Of a stretch of DNA of 64,000 nt, positions 1-12,430 are shown in pieces. The notes beneath the pieces are model-generated. The model made no database searches, was not told where the DNA came from, and saw nothing but the letters and a program-made list of their open reading frames with translations. Source of the stretch: Casuarius casuarius (taxonomy: Eukaryota > Chordata > Aves > Casuariiformes > Casuariidae). The position numbers and the translations under genes are program-made. The stretch spans positions 4,353,988 through 4,417,987 of the forward strand of contig PTFA01000011.1 of assembly GCA_003342895.1 (NCBI GenBank), in the 5' to 3' direction. How positions within the stretch are numbered: the stretch's first letter is position 1; each line of letters opens with the position of its first letter.

Positions 1-1829
1 CAGTCTGACATGACATTGCCTGCAGTATTACTGCATTGCAAGCAGCCGAACTGCCCTGGCAGCGCTGCACAGCTGCCTTGCCCTGGGCTCCGGATGCTTT
101 CCAGATGTTGCAGATGACATCATGCTTCTGATGTCATTGNCTCATGCAGAGTGACTCTGTTAACCTGAAATGTGTACATGCTTTAGCTCTCCATCTGTTA
201 GTGAGTTTCCATGATGTGAACAGAGCTGAACTACCAATGATTATCTGTGCACGCAGAGAGTGAAGCAAACCCTGCAGGAGGTAGGAGGGTTGGTTAAGGT
301 CCTATAGGAATAACTGGAGTAATTCTTTATTTGCATTTAAAGCAGAAGTTCTTGCAAATTGTGTGAGTAGTCTGTAGAGTAAAAACATGTTCAGGGCAAA
401 GAAATGAGATGGGGAGTACTGATAGGGGATAAAATGTTCCTGCAAGGATCTTGCTCTCCAAAAATGATTGACAAAATGAAGACTGAAGTACCTCTCCCAC
501 ACTTTTGATTTTTAGGGTTGGGAATGAGAAATTTAGGAACAAGGGATGATAAGATAGTCTTTTAGGCCCCAGTTTTCACAGAAGAGCTTTGCGAATGTCC
601 CTCTGAGCTCTCATACAAAACCAAGAGACTTCGATGGGGCATTGGAGAAGATCTTGAAGATGCCTGCAATACTGGGGCACTAACCTGAAGGTGCTTGGAA
701 GTGGGATAGTGGGAGGTGAAAGGGTATGCTTTGGCGGTCAGGATAACAGAGCTGAATCTTCAGAAGGGATCACACGAGAAGAGATGCACCAAACTGGCTA
801 TTTTCCACCTGAGAGTCAAAAGGCTTATCAGCATGTGAACTGGTGTGGTCTATGGTAAAATGTTACTGATGTAGAATTTGAATAGATCAGAAGTGAAATA
901 ACTGAATGCCGCATACAAGGGACTAATGGTCAGACTGAAAAAAAATTCAGCATTGCACAGACTTTCCTGTGCTTGATCTCACTACCCTGAGTGTCCCACA
1001 GTCACGGACAGTAGTGAGTTTACCCTCAGAGCATCCTGGGTCAGGTGGAAATGATATGCTCATGGCATAGAGAGGGAAACAGTGATGAACATGTGACATG
1101 CTGAAAAGGAGCTGGGAAGTTCCTGAGCATGGGAAGGGAAGGTGGGGAAACTGTCTCATGAGCAGACCACCTTTCGTCATTGCTTGCAAACATTATACTT
1201 GTAATAACAGTCCCTGCTGCAAGCTGAGAATCCTCTACAGAGCAGAAATAGCTTGCTAATTGGTGACAGCAGGTTATGCTATCTAAATTTTGCAAACCTA
1301 CTGATTACACATTAATCATCCTGAAAATAGAATAGGTTAAAATAAGATGAGGCCTACCACTGATCCCTGTAAGCACCCCCCCCCCCATCCCCACTCCGAC
1401 ACCTCCTCCAATACCCTGCTTCTCTCATTATCGTTCCCCTTGGGCTATGGTCATCCTAGCAGGTTTTTGTCAGTGTGGCAAAGATTTCTGGAAAAAAAAA
1501 AAAAAAAGCTAAATTCCTCCTAAAAGCACAGTTTTGCCAGAGGGAGTGTGAGCAGGAGGCCGGACTCAGGCGAACTGGAGTGTCTTTCCAGCTCACTTGT
1601 GACTTGGGGCACGGTCTTCCTCTCCAGAGCTTGGTCACTGCTGCCCACAGCCTCGTGTGCCTCTTGCAAGGCTCCCCAGAGCAAGGCACCCGCCTGCCGA
1701 GGGTCACCGTCCCTCCCTCGTCCTCCCCTCCTTTCGGACATATTCCCTGGGCTTTACACAAAGCTGGTGTTCCTGTGGGGTCACAAGGAGGTTTTGGTGG
1801 CCGTGCACCCCGCAGCTGGGAGCCGGGCC
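1..1829. other. Upstream intergenic DNA, no gene recognised
   Basis: Both strands have only short open frames without recognisable domains. Minor features are an 11-base poly-C run (1,376-1,386) and a 16-base poly-A run (1,492-1,507). GC content begins to rise after about 1,550 toward the CpG island that follows. Confidence 0.6.
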
Positions 1830-2450
1830 CCTTGCAGCCTGCTGGCGAGCGAGCCGCGGTTTGGGTNTTGCCAACGAGGGCGACCAGCCCGCTGAAGCGA
1901 GCCTTGACGTGACAGTGCCGAGCCCCTGTTTTCAATTAACGTTACTATTTCTGCAGGGAAGAGCTGCGGAGCACGGAGGTAACCCATGGCAACCATCTGC
2001 TGAACTGCAATTCACACTGCCTGGGCTGCTGGCTGCTCGCGGAGGTGGCGTGCGGGGGAGAGGGGGCTGTGCGGGGGAGCCTCGCGAATATTGGGGAAAC
2101 AACGCCTCCCCGCCGCCTGTGCCTCTCCTGCCCCTGCCCACGCAGAAGCAGCAGTCGGTATCCACCAGCCGCTCTGCGACCCGTGCGAGCGGGCAATTCC
2201 CGGGCAGCAGCTCGCGTCGCTTTGTTTGCAGTTTGCCTCTAAATATAGATGCGCTTCAGAGGAGGCAGGCGAGCTCCCGCCCCGCTGGCCTGCCTGTGTC
2301 TCCTGCTCGCGGATGAGGGGGACGATGCCGCGGCAAGCGGGCGGACAGGACGGGCTGCACCGCGCCGCCTCCGTCCTGCTTCTCCCACGCGCCCTGCTGC
2401 GCGCCACGGGGCGAGCACCGCCGCTTTGGGCCACGGGAGGTGGGGAAATG
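1830..2450. promoter_or_regulatory. Orphan CpG-rich island, possible promoter of an unidentified transcript
   Basis: This stretch is rich in CpG (many CGCG, GCCGC and GCGAGC words) within otherwise CpG-poor DNA. It lies about 23 kb upstream of IGSF3 exon 1. It contains a perfect MEF2-type element, CTAAATATAG (2,239-2,248), whose AT core could also act as a weak TATA-like element for + strand transcription. Open frames cross it on both strands, but they overlap one another and show no domain, as expected of stop-poor GC-rich DNA. It may be the start of a neighbouring gene, a noncoding RNA promoter or an enhancer. Direction is undetermined. Confidence 0.5.
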
Positions 2451-5400
2451 ACAGTCAAGCCCCTTCAGCTGGCAGTTACGTCCCGGCCCAGACTGGCGAC
2501 AGAGCCCTTTCCAGCCAAGCGCTGTTGCAAGCTGTAATTTTGAGTAGGGCTAACGCAGAAAGGGGTGAACCAAACTCTCTGAGGTTGATGGGAAAGAAAA
2601 GGCACTGAAGTGCTGACGAGGCGTTACAATATGTAGTGAGCAGAAATAAGAACCTACTTATGTTTTAAACATAACATTAATTAATAAAGAAAAGGATACA
2701 CTGTAGATACTAAAAGCGCTTGGATACAGAGGAGAAAAATCTCTCTCTCATAATTTGGAAACAGCCAGAACATGGTGCCCTAGAGCTGAATAACAGCGGT
2801 TGCGTGTCAGATCTGGGGGGGAAGGCCCCTCTGCGGTCACACAGTGACCAAATCCACCCCATGCAAAGTAGGAAAGCTCTCAGAAAATAGATAAGAATAA
2901 GGAAAAGGTCATTTTCAGACCATGCCACTCCATCACATCAACGTTAATTCATGTTAGTCTGTTACTTTGGATGTAACCGCATACAGTGAAGAATGACTCC
3001 AAGATTCCCTGGCCCAATCTGGCAGTTCACTTCAGCAAATCTATCTAATAGGTTTATTATAGTTTATTGAGCAAGTGTTAGCACAGAGTAGACCGGAACA
3101 ACTGCCTAAATGCTAAATGCTAGCGTCCCATGCTACCTCCATCCCTGTCAGGAGAAATAATGGCCAAATTTCTTCCTGATCCTCATGGGCTAGTGGACTT
3201 AAAGCAAGGAGGCCAGTCTGTAAGGCAGAGAGAGCACCTTCAGCTTCCCCAGCCTGAATGATCCTGTTTGCCTTCACAGCCACATTTTATGAGCTGGTTA
3301 TTCTCAGCACCATAAGCTATTCTCCCACCTCTCCTGCTGCATGCCAAAGGAAAGTCCTGTCTCCCAGCGCAGCAATGAATGTCACTGGGCCCCAACCCTT
3401 GAAGAAGATGTAAAATTTGTGTCCCTGCTCTTGAGAGTGCCACAATTAGCTCTGCTTGGGAGATACTCTGAAAACACTTCAGTCTTCCCTGGAAGAAGAT
3501 CTATAAGCCCTGGGGGAAAAAAAAGGTGACCTGCAAACTGCTTTATAGAGAGGCCACACTTCATTACCAGACAGAGTTAATAATAAGGTTAGTTTACTCT
3601 ATCAAAATAAAAGTTAAACAACTGATTACGATATTTGGAAACAAGGTTACTGAGAGAGAAAACAGCAGAAGGCTCCATCAACATCTGCCTGAAACTTTAA
3701 CTCCATCCTGCCTGCCAGATCCAAATATGTTTCTTTCAACCTACAAACAGAAGGCTTATTCTAGCAAATGCTCTCCTTGATTTTTCAGGTAGCTGCCCCT
3801 CCTTTCGTTACGGTCCATTATGTATGATCCTATCTTTTCAGGAGAATTATACAGTAAAAAAGGAATATCGAATGGTATCCCTGGGGACTTTACAGGTNCT
3901 CATGATGCTTCAGTGCAGGTCTCAAGAATCCCCTTATTTTTTGCTAATTTAGGAGCTCTGTGTATAGAAGGGCACTGCTTTCAGCCATGCAGCATTTGTG
4001 AGACTACTAATGGAATACTTTTAAGCTTATGGGAAAATAGATAGCTCTGATGAGTAGAGGGACTATGAAGTGCTGATTCTTCAACCTCCGCTTCCATTTC
4101 TTTTCAAAGTAAGTCAGCTGAATGGTACTCATAAACTTCCATTGCACCATTTTCCAAATTACTCCGTATATGAGTTCTTTAAGCCTCATACAGCAGTTTG
4201 TCTTTTGGATCCTCTGTTCCTCAGCAGAATGGCTTGCAGGATGATCTATTATGTGATTTCATAATGATTTGCAAAAAAAAAACCAAAAAACAAAAAACCA
4301 AAAAACTTTATTTATTTCTTATTACAAAAAGCCCATAATTCACCATTTCTGACCCCTACAACTTGAATTATCCCATGGAGCTCCCAAAAGAGATTGCACT
4401 GGATGTATTAATACACCTCTGGCTGACTTGGCCCCTGGCACAGTACCNTCTTCCCCTGTTGTCAGGTTATGAGGAACAGAGGTTTCCCTCCCATTGCATC
4501 CATGGACCAGTCTTCCGCATCTGCCTGGAGGGAGGTCAAAACTCACAGTTGCCCCTTCTGTGGCTGCCTCTCTTTCACAGAAGCTCTCTACAGCATTGTC
4601 CCACCTTTCCTCTCCCCTCAGGTCCTGTCTTTCTCCCAGCCTTTTCACAACTCCCAGCCATGCCCCAAGTCCTCTCCAGCAGAGCATCCCAGTGCTCAGT
4701 TAAGTCACCCCCATTCAAGACCATTGGCAGGATTGTTTGCCTTTTCTGTGACGTGCGTTACCAACACCGCTGCTCAGCGTCCTGCAGTTCAGTCAGATAC
4801 AAAGGTGTGTCTTACTGACATGCTGTGCCACTGCTATGTCAAAGAGGACCATGAAATATTCAGCTTCAATTGGAGACCAATGTCTGTTGATCCAGAGGAA
4901 GGAGACAATGTTGGCGCAACACCGATCTGGATCTTTAACCAAATGAACACCTGCACAATTGGCAAATTGCATCCTGATTCCTCCAGGGCAAGGCCACAGT
5001 GTCCATGCACTACCCAAGAAGATCAAATCTCTGCCTTAAGAAGTGTCAACCTGAAATACACCAAGATCAGATAGATGTACAGGAGGAGAAATACAGGAAA
5101 TGGTTGCAGCTGTATACAGTGCCATATAAAGATCCCAGGTAATGAAATGGCAGCACAGTCTCAAGGGGATTTGTGTTCAGTGATGTTTCTAGGGAGTGCT
5201 GCATTACTCGCAGAACTAGGGGGTGCCAGCAAGGGATATAACTGAAGTAGAAATCTCTGCTTGGTGTACTAGGTCTCCATGACCTATTTCAAGGAGGTGG
5301 GGGAGAGAGAAGAAGGCCAGGAGAAATCAGATATGACCATACTCTTTCCTCATGTTAGCACAAACATTAATGTTACTATAGTTATCTGTTGATAGCACAG

Positions 5401-5880
5401 AGCCTCATGTGCGACTTCATGATAACAAACAAATTCATAGACCTTCCAGCCTTGTTTCTTATCCCTCATGCTAGCAGCTAAGGGTCTCCTTCCCCTTGTC
5501 CCTTTTCTATTTTTTTTTTCTTCCTGGTAAATAGAGGAATTCCCTTTTCACCCTGTTTTAATTACAGGAGCCACGTGACCCTTCCTGGAGCAGCTGTCAG
5601 ATATCACAGAACGGGAGTATCAGCAGGCCAGCGGGCTCATGGAAAATATGTAAGTAGGTTATGTGGGGGTGGGGGGAGGCCATTAAACACAGCAGGACCC
5701 ACTTAACTGAGTACCTGTTAGAGGCATAGACAGGGGGAGAGGGAAATAGCTGCACAGCTCCACTTTTTCTAACCAACCCTGCCTAAACTCAGACAGTAGC
5801 ACTAGAAACCGTGCAGTGAGGGGGGCTGGAAGAGAAGGTGCAGAGAGTGTTTTGTTGTTCACCAGGACTAGTGTTGCTAA
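2451..5880. other. Intergenic DNA, no gene recognised
   Basis: There are no convincing exons. The open frames around 4,360-5,070 run through a pyrimidine-rich stretch (about 4,480-4,740) and contain no recognisable domain. A low-complexity A-rich run interrupted by C lies at 4,272-4,306. Confidence 0.55.
4272..4306 (+). repeat. A-rich (A,C) low-complexity run
   Basis: Runs of six to ten A are separated by single or double C. This is simple low-complexity sequence with no sign of being the tail of a recognisable retroelement. Confidence 0.8.
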
Positions 5881-7610
5881 CGACTGCTTACCAAATGAAT
5901 AAATCAGAAAGCTCAAATGTGTTTCTGCAGCCACTGCTTTGTCCCAGCTGGTTGGAGGGCTCAAACAGCCAGTATGTTTGCAGTTGTGGCTGGAGAGCCT
6001 TGCTCTGCTCCAGGAGAGTGCCAAGTAGCTTGCCCCTGGTGCCAGCCCTTCTGCAGCGGTGGGCGTGCTGTGGCTGGGTGGGTTCCCTGGCCCCCAAATA
6101 GTTGGGAGCCCCCATCCCTGCCCTTGCTCCACCAATGCCCCTGAGGCTGGGCACCCTGTGCCTCTGCTCCCTCTGGCTGGATGGGCTCCCCGCTCCTCAC
6201 AGCCCCTTGGTGCCCGCACCGTCCCCCACAAGGAGGGGACATGGCAGGGGACATGGGTGCCCCAGGTGGGGGTCCCGCCTGGCTGCCTGCAGGAGGTCTT
6301 GGCAGAAGTGGTATATGAGCGGGAGCACCCACACGCGTGAGCCAGGCAGAGAGGCGGGTAGAGACGGCGATTTTCTGTTGAGCAAGAGGGAAGTGGGGCC
6401 TGTGAGCTTTGCCACCGGAGGAAGCACGTCCTCATTCCCAGAAAGGAGGGCCCTTCAAACAGCTCTGCAGAGCTCTCAGGCAGCGCAAAGCCATGTGCTG
6501 GCACAAANGCTCTAAAATCCAAGCTGTGCCTGGCACAGCTCGTGCTTCTGGCAGGCGAATTTTTGACCGAATTACTGAAGCTGGCCCTGGAGTGGCTCTC
6601 AGGCGACCTGAGCTCAGGGGAAAGGCCACCAGACACTCCTCAGAAGCGAAACTCCTGGGTGCAGCACATCTTCTCAGGAGGCCTCCTGGGATAACTCTGG
6701 CTTTCCAAGCCAGAATAGCAGCCACCTGAAGCAAAAGGCTTGTTTTTAGGGTTCTCCCCTTTTTTGACCATTTACTTGCTTGCACAGAGTATTTGGGGAT
6801 TTTTTTGCAGCTACACCTGTGTGAGCTTGCCCTTCAAACCCTGTTTTACCTCTTTCTTCCCATTTATTCATTCTCTCCTTTACACACACACGCAGGCACA
6901 CAGAGTTGCTCTGCCATGGTTAAACTTCCCATCCACCTCGACCGAGGTGCTAGACAGTGAAATCAGCTCCGGAAGGGGTTGATATCCTCTCCCTGTGTAA
7001 ATGCTCCCAGTGGTGCTGGGACCCGCTGCTCGCCCCACCACACTCTCCTGTCAGCGAGGCAGACAGCAACAGGACCAGGGTACACACCGTCGGGCAGCAC
7101 TGGGTCAGCGCACGCCGAGGAGGTGTCCCAGGAGAGGGGCAGGGGCAGCCGCGAGAGCAAAGCTGGGCTGCGCAAAGGAGCGATGTAAGATAGAGGGGGA
7201 ACTGTAGCAGGGGAAAATCCCCAGGGGAGGCCAGGGGGGTGGAGTGCCCCTGCAGCTGGGAGCAGGCAGCCCTGGGTTTCAGGCAGTTTGCAAAGAAACG
7301 GGTACAGCCTAGCAGCTAAGCGTGCAGCGCAAGGGATGGAGGGTAATTAGTCCCGAGAGAGGGGGAAGCAGAGGGGTCTGTGTCTGCAGCGTGTCTTCCC
7401 CCACCATTCCCTCCGCAGTCTGCAGTCCTTCGCCTGCAAGAGCCCTACAAGCCCAAGGGGAAAGGCCGATCTGCACAGCCGGCAGCGACCCAGTGCCGGA
7501 GGCAAACCTGACACACCAGGGAACGCCAGCAGCATCAGACTGGCATGGGCAAAGCGCCTGCTTGGGAGGAAGCAAGAGTTTCTGCCTGCCGCAGGCCAGG
7601 TAATGGTTCC
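5881..7610. other. GC-rich intergenic stretch, no gene supported
   Basis: GC content is raised and CpG moderate, which makes stops rare and yields long chance open frames on both strands. These include a 317-codon frame on the minus strand at 5,683-6,636 that crosses an ambiguous base. The translations are rich in Pro, Ser, Gly and Ala, with no recognisable domain, and overlap comparable frames on the other strand. I read this as noncoding, possibly regulatory, DNA. Confidence 0.5.
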
Positions 7611-10600
7611 CGCGTTGACCAGGGGTAAAACTGTGCTCAGTACATTTCAATATGAAGGTTTATTCATTAAACCTTGTATTTATATGATCTGTCTGCTGAC
7701 AAATATGCCTAATTCAAATATCTAAATAGGATTAATGCAGGCAGCTTATTACTGCTTCTTGATGAGGACTAGGAATTATGGTAATCAGCTGTGACAGTGA
7801 AGTTGGGTGTCTGACCCCTACAACTTATCCTTGAAAAATACTATACCAAATAGCTTCTGAATCAGTGAAGAGTCATTTTCATATTCACTGAATAATAGAG
7901 AAAAGCGCAAACTAAAATAGCCAGATCCGAATATCAGAATGTATTTTGGGTTCTCTTTTGGTGAGAGGAGGATAAACATAATCGCAAGTGAAATAAGTGC
8001 TGGGCTGTATTTAACCCTCTCAGCGCTCCAACAAGACTAAACATAACTGGTGCAAGCTTTCCGAAGGTAAAAAACTGCCTTTCCACAGAAAGCAGTACAC
8101 TCTGTGCAGTTTTGGACCATCCTCCCCCATTGCAAGAGAAATATTCAGTGATGTCTCCTGCCCTTGGATGCGTGTTAGCTGCAAAACCCAGTGTAATCTG
8201 TGCAAAAGCTTCACATACAGTTCCTGATTTCCAAAGGGGCAGGTGTAGTGACATGTCCAGGGTATTCAATAACATGCTTACGGCTGGATGCGATGGTCCT
8301 GAAGAATTTTGTCCTGGGAAATGTGGTGCACAAGGGCATGGTAACAGATAAACCTTTTTTCCAATCGGATGGCTAATTCGTAGTAATTCCATGGTGATGG
8401 TGACTAAAAATACAGTTCTTACCTCCTGGTGGTTACCAGCGGCCTGCTTGAAAAGCACTAATGAATCCCAGTGTTATTCTTGAGGGGCAGTGTCTCCATC
8501 TTTTAAAATCATCCTTAGAGACAGGTAATAATTAGTTCCTGTATTGGCACTATCACATGCAGAGATGAGAATTGAATGGGTGAGATGACCATTTTGCACA
8601 GTGATTTATGTATTTAGTCCAGTATAGCCCATATTGAGGACATAGTCCTCTTTTATAATTGGGGCAAATTCCATCTCTACAATCTCTTCTTCCAAGGGAG
8701 GATGAAATACCTAAGCCATCACCTAACACCATTCAGCTGCTATTTATTTCTGACATTCATGTCAGTAGAAGGTTTTCCAGCCTCACAGAGATATTGGGAG
8801 ATTTCATTTGTACAATATAGTGAGATTGTCTGATCAAAGGCATACAAGTGGAAATTATTACTGTTATTTTCAGACATGTCATAGACTCTCTGTATTCATT
8901 GCAATCACTGCAATTGTATATCAGAAATGGGTTCCTTCACCACCTGGCCCCTTGGTGCTCTTCTAATCTCTGACTGTTGCCTATACAGTTATATTCCTCC
9001 TGCATCCCCCCCGCCAGCTCTCTGTGATGCAAATATGTTCACTAAAATTTGCTGTGATAACTTCACTTTGTATGGATTTGTTTCTGCAAAGATAGATGAT
9101 ATTAAACTTTCTGTGTCCTGAATCTCTCCCACTAAGAAATTAGGATAATACTTGGAGCTGTCAACACAGGGACCATTCATGGTGCCTGACAGCCTTGCTG
9201 AAATTACTGAATTATATTCCTATCAGCAGAAAGTATGAAATGAGTTACAGTTTTTTATACAAGGGAAGGGAAGAATTTGCAATTCTTACTACAGAAAGGA
9301 ATGAGCATGTTAATGCCATGTCTTCTTGACAATCTAGATCTTTTTTGTCTAATCGTACACTAGGTCCCTTTGTTGTGGTATCTTCAGGCCAGAAGAATTA
9401 GGGTGTCTGCTTTCTGTTCTTTCTATGGAATTTTGGTGCCCTGATGTTGTGGCACAGCTGGTCCATAGCGCCTCCCAAGACTGTGTGTGCACGGGCATGT
9501 CTATTTTCCCCCGTCTCCCTTTCATTTGTAAAAACTTTGGGAAGTGTGGTGGATGAGGATGGAGCACCTCCAGTAAGGTCTGTGTGAAGAAAGAGGCACG
9601 CTAGTCTGCTCTGTGAGATCTTTGCTGGGGGTCCTAGATCCACTAAGACCAAGGAAGTCCATCTTTTGCACTCCTGGCTTTTGTTTTAGAGGTTGGCTCT
9701 TTTATTCTTGGAAGGTTACAAGCATGCAAAATGCAGTGGTTTTGTCCAGTTACTCAGGTCAATACAGCTTGAAAATGACAGTGGAAATTTGGTTTGTTTT
9801 CAACCCTAGTGATTTGGAGCGCTGGAAACCATGACAGTCCCTAGAAAATGCTGATGTTGCTGACTGCCTCAAGTGACAGGAAATCTTATACAGGCCGACC
9901 AAAGAAGTTTCTTCATTCCACCAGCTGTAGGTATTGATTCTGCTTCCCTTGTGTTTGTCCCTTGTGTCTTAAGCCACCTGTGTAGTAGCTGTTGCTGCTT
10001 TTATAAAGGTTGAGGTCTTTCACAGCTCCCACGCCTGGGGAATCGACAGCTTAGGAGTATGGAAATGTCCTAAATCAAAAATTCTAGTCTGGGCCCAGGT
10101 TGTCTGAATGTTGCCGTCACCTAGAATTTCAATCTACTTGTATTTGCCCTGCATGATTAAATATTCATGCCAGGATATTCTGCTATGCACGATGAGAATA
10201 TTCAATGTAACCTCATTGGAAAGACTGTGTTGCAGATGTAGTCAATGTGCTGCTTCCTGAAATAAATTCTGCCTTTGTCAGTCATCCAGCATCCCTTTGA
10301 TGGACTTCAGTTTAGTCCTAGATATCCATATTATCAACGCCATCCCCCAAAACTGACCTTTTATACAGATACGCACACAACTCCTTATTGTGCCTGATAA
10401 GGCTGTACAAGGAGCCAAGGGCCTAACAGACCATGGTAAATAGCCTTCTCAGTCCCATCTGAGAATCCATCTGAGATCCATCTAAGAACCAAGAGACACT
10501 TGGGGACTGAACCCTTTGCTAGTAGACCATAGTAGGGCAGCTTCTAGCACAACTAGTTGATGGCCAATTTCCTTGGAGCTGGCAGCCTGGTACTTTCAAC

Positions 10601-12129
10601 AGCCTGAACTTCACTTAAAAAAAATACAGTGATTAAGTAAACACAGCTATAATGGAAATCTTTACTCTGCATATTACAAACCAAAATGGCCATGAAGGGA
10701 GCAATTATGAAATCTCAGGACTGTGGTAAGGGGAGGAATCGTTTGAGCTGTGCTGTTGTTTGTTTTTGCTCATCATTTATTTCCCCTGGGAAGCTCGGCT
10801 CTGAAGCTGTCTCTGCTGCGTTGAGAGAGTCTCTACTCTTTTGTTAACCCAGTTTTCCATGTAGTCTTGAGCAAGATGGGAGGAAGGATAAGGGTTTTAC
10901 ATAAGGTCACAAGACATTATGGACTACCTCGGGGAAGGATTCCTAGATTCAGTTTCCGATTCCCATTATAAGTCCATAACAAAAGTTGAGCAGTGATTGC
11001 TTTCTCTCTCTGTTACTCTTCAGTAACACAACTGTTTTTGCAAATGCTTGAGACAGTGATGAAGATAACACAGTACTGGCATCTAGTAAATGTTAAAGCT
11101 GTACTAGTGGGAACTGTAATGATGGTTCTGAGACAGTGGACCTTTTCCCTCTTTGAGGATATATGATTGCTCCTAGCAGTTCTTTGGGACTTGCCTAATT
11201 CAGGAAATTGATAGTGGAAAGCAGCATCAGGCTTTAAGCCACAAGCTGATTTTTGCTGACGTTTGTTTAGGACCAGAGGGAAATTAGCTGGTGGACTGGA
11301 TCTTAGTAGAAAATTGAGTGAGAAATGTAGAACACAGCAGAGAAACAGTTGGTGAACGATGGGATGAATGATAATTCCTAGGTAGACATAGCAAAAAGAC
11401 TGATGGAATCCAAAAATCCAGTATACTTCCTAAATGTACATAATAATGCAAGTTCAGGAACTACTTCAAGGGCAGAAACAGAGTTGGAGGCCTTTCCCTT
11501 GGCTGACATTTCCTTTGGAGCCCTGCTAAAACTACAAATCTATTAGCACAGGAAGCTCAATGCTAGAACCAAATGACGTACAGACAAGCAAAGCAACTGA
11601 CCAACAAATAACGATTGTCCAAGATCTCCAGCTAAGGACGAACATTTCTGTTAATGGTTTAGCATCTTCCAGGAATGGAGAGCAACCCCAGGAGACCTGA
11701 AAGAAGAGAACAGAAATGTTTAACAGTTCCTATCACATGGGTGAAAATTAGGTAAGGAAGAAAACTGCCCCAGTATCTGTCCTTACTTTCCCCCAGAGTC
11801 CTGGTGAGCATGTCCCAGAGAGGTGCTGTGTGAAAGAGAGGGCTAACTTTCTCCTTCCCTTGGGATATACACCCGGTTCAGGTACCAGGCCAAGGAGCAA
11901 TATGAAGTAGCGGCAAAGTGGTGTTATCTAAAAAAGAAGGGACTGAGTTTGGAGGGAGGGGAATGAATACAATAGAGTTTCAGCAGCAGACCACAGCTAT
12001 TGTCTTGGACAAACAGCCCAAACCAGGGGAAACTCAGCACACACACGCAAATTTCACCCTATTCCAGGGTGAAAATCAAACACATACCTGCAGGCTGGTC
12101 TGCAACCACCTCCCTTGTTCATCCTAACT
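7611..12129. other. Intergenic DNA, no gene recognised
   Basis: This is AT-rich sequence without recognisable exons or large repeats. The longest open frame (174 codons, minus strand, 7,934-8,458) has no domain I recognise. A short three-copy imperfect tandem repeat lies at 10,455-10,487. Confidence 0.55.
10455..10487 (+). repeat. Short imperfect tandem repeat (11-12 base period, about 3 copies)
   Basis: The unit CCATCTGAGA occurs twice and then once as CCATCTAAGA, with one or two bases between copies. It is too short to assign to a family and probably arose by local slippage. Confidence 0.7.
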
Positions 12130-12430
12130 TCTTCTAGAAGCCAAATATGTCCTTTCCAAAGAGATGTTACCTGAAACAGAGGCTTAACTTTTTGCGATCG
12201 GTAATGGTTGTCATCCCAGCACTAATCATAATGAATCACACTCAGATTCCTGTTGAGCTCATATTTTCAAAGAGATGTTGGTTCTTGATCCATTTGTTAA
12301 TATTAATTAGCATGGAGTCACGTTTCATTTACCCACTTACGTGTCCGAGCTGCATCATTCTTATGCACCCTATGCTGAAGATCCAGATGCTGTTTATCGC
12401 TGGCACAAAATAATTAGCTAATAGTTAAGG
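12130..12430. promoter_or_regulatory. Candidate conserved noncoding element with clustered homeodomain-type sites
   Basis: An AT-rich block without simple repeats carries several TAAT/ATTA cores: TTAATTAG at 12,303-12,310, the palindrome ATTAGCTAAT at 12,413-12,422, and TAATCATAATGA near 12,224. The 12-mer CAAAGAGATGTT occurs twice, 111 bases apart (12,157-12,168 and 12,268-12,279); its CAAAG start resembles a TCF/LEF core. Its appearance is that of a deeply conserved enhancer, but conservation cannot be tested from one sequence. Confidence 0.35.

Noticed and set aside
1456..2608. Several overlapping open frames on both strands (up to 219 codons)
   Set aside because: They overlap in multiple frames in GC-rich DNA, have no recognisable domain or signal peptide, and one runs through an ambiguous base. 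Composition explains them.
5683..6636. 317-codon minus-strand open frame as a gene
   Set aside because: There is no domain, the amino acid composition is that expected of GC-rich noncoding DNA, comparable frames are open opposite it, and it crosses an N.
7934..8458. 174-codon minus-strand open frame
   Set aside because: No recognisable domain, no splice context that suggests a known gene, and no neighbouring exons.
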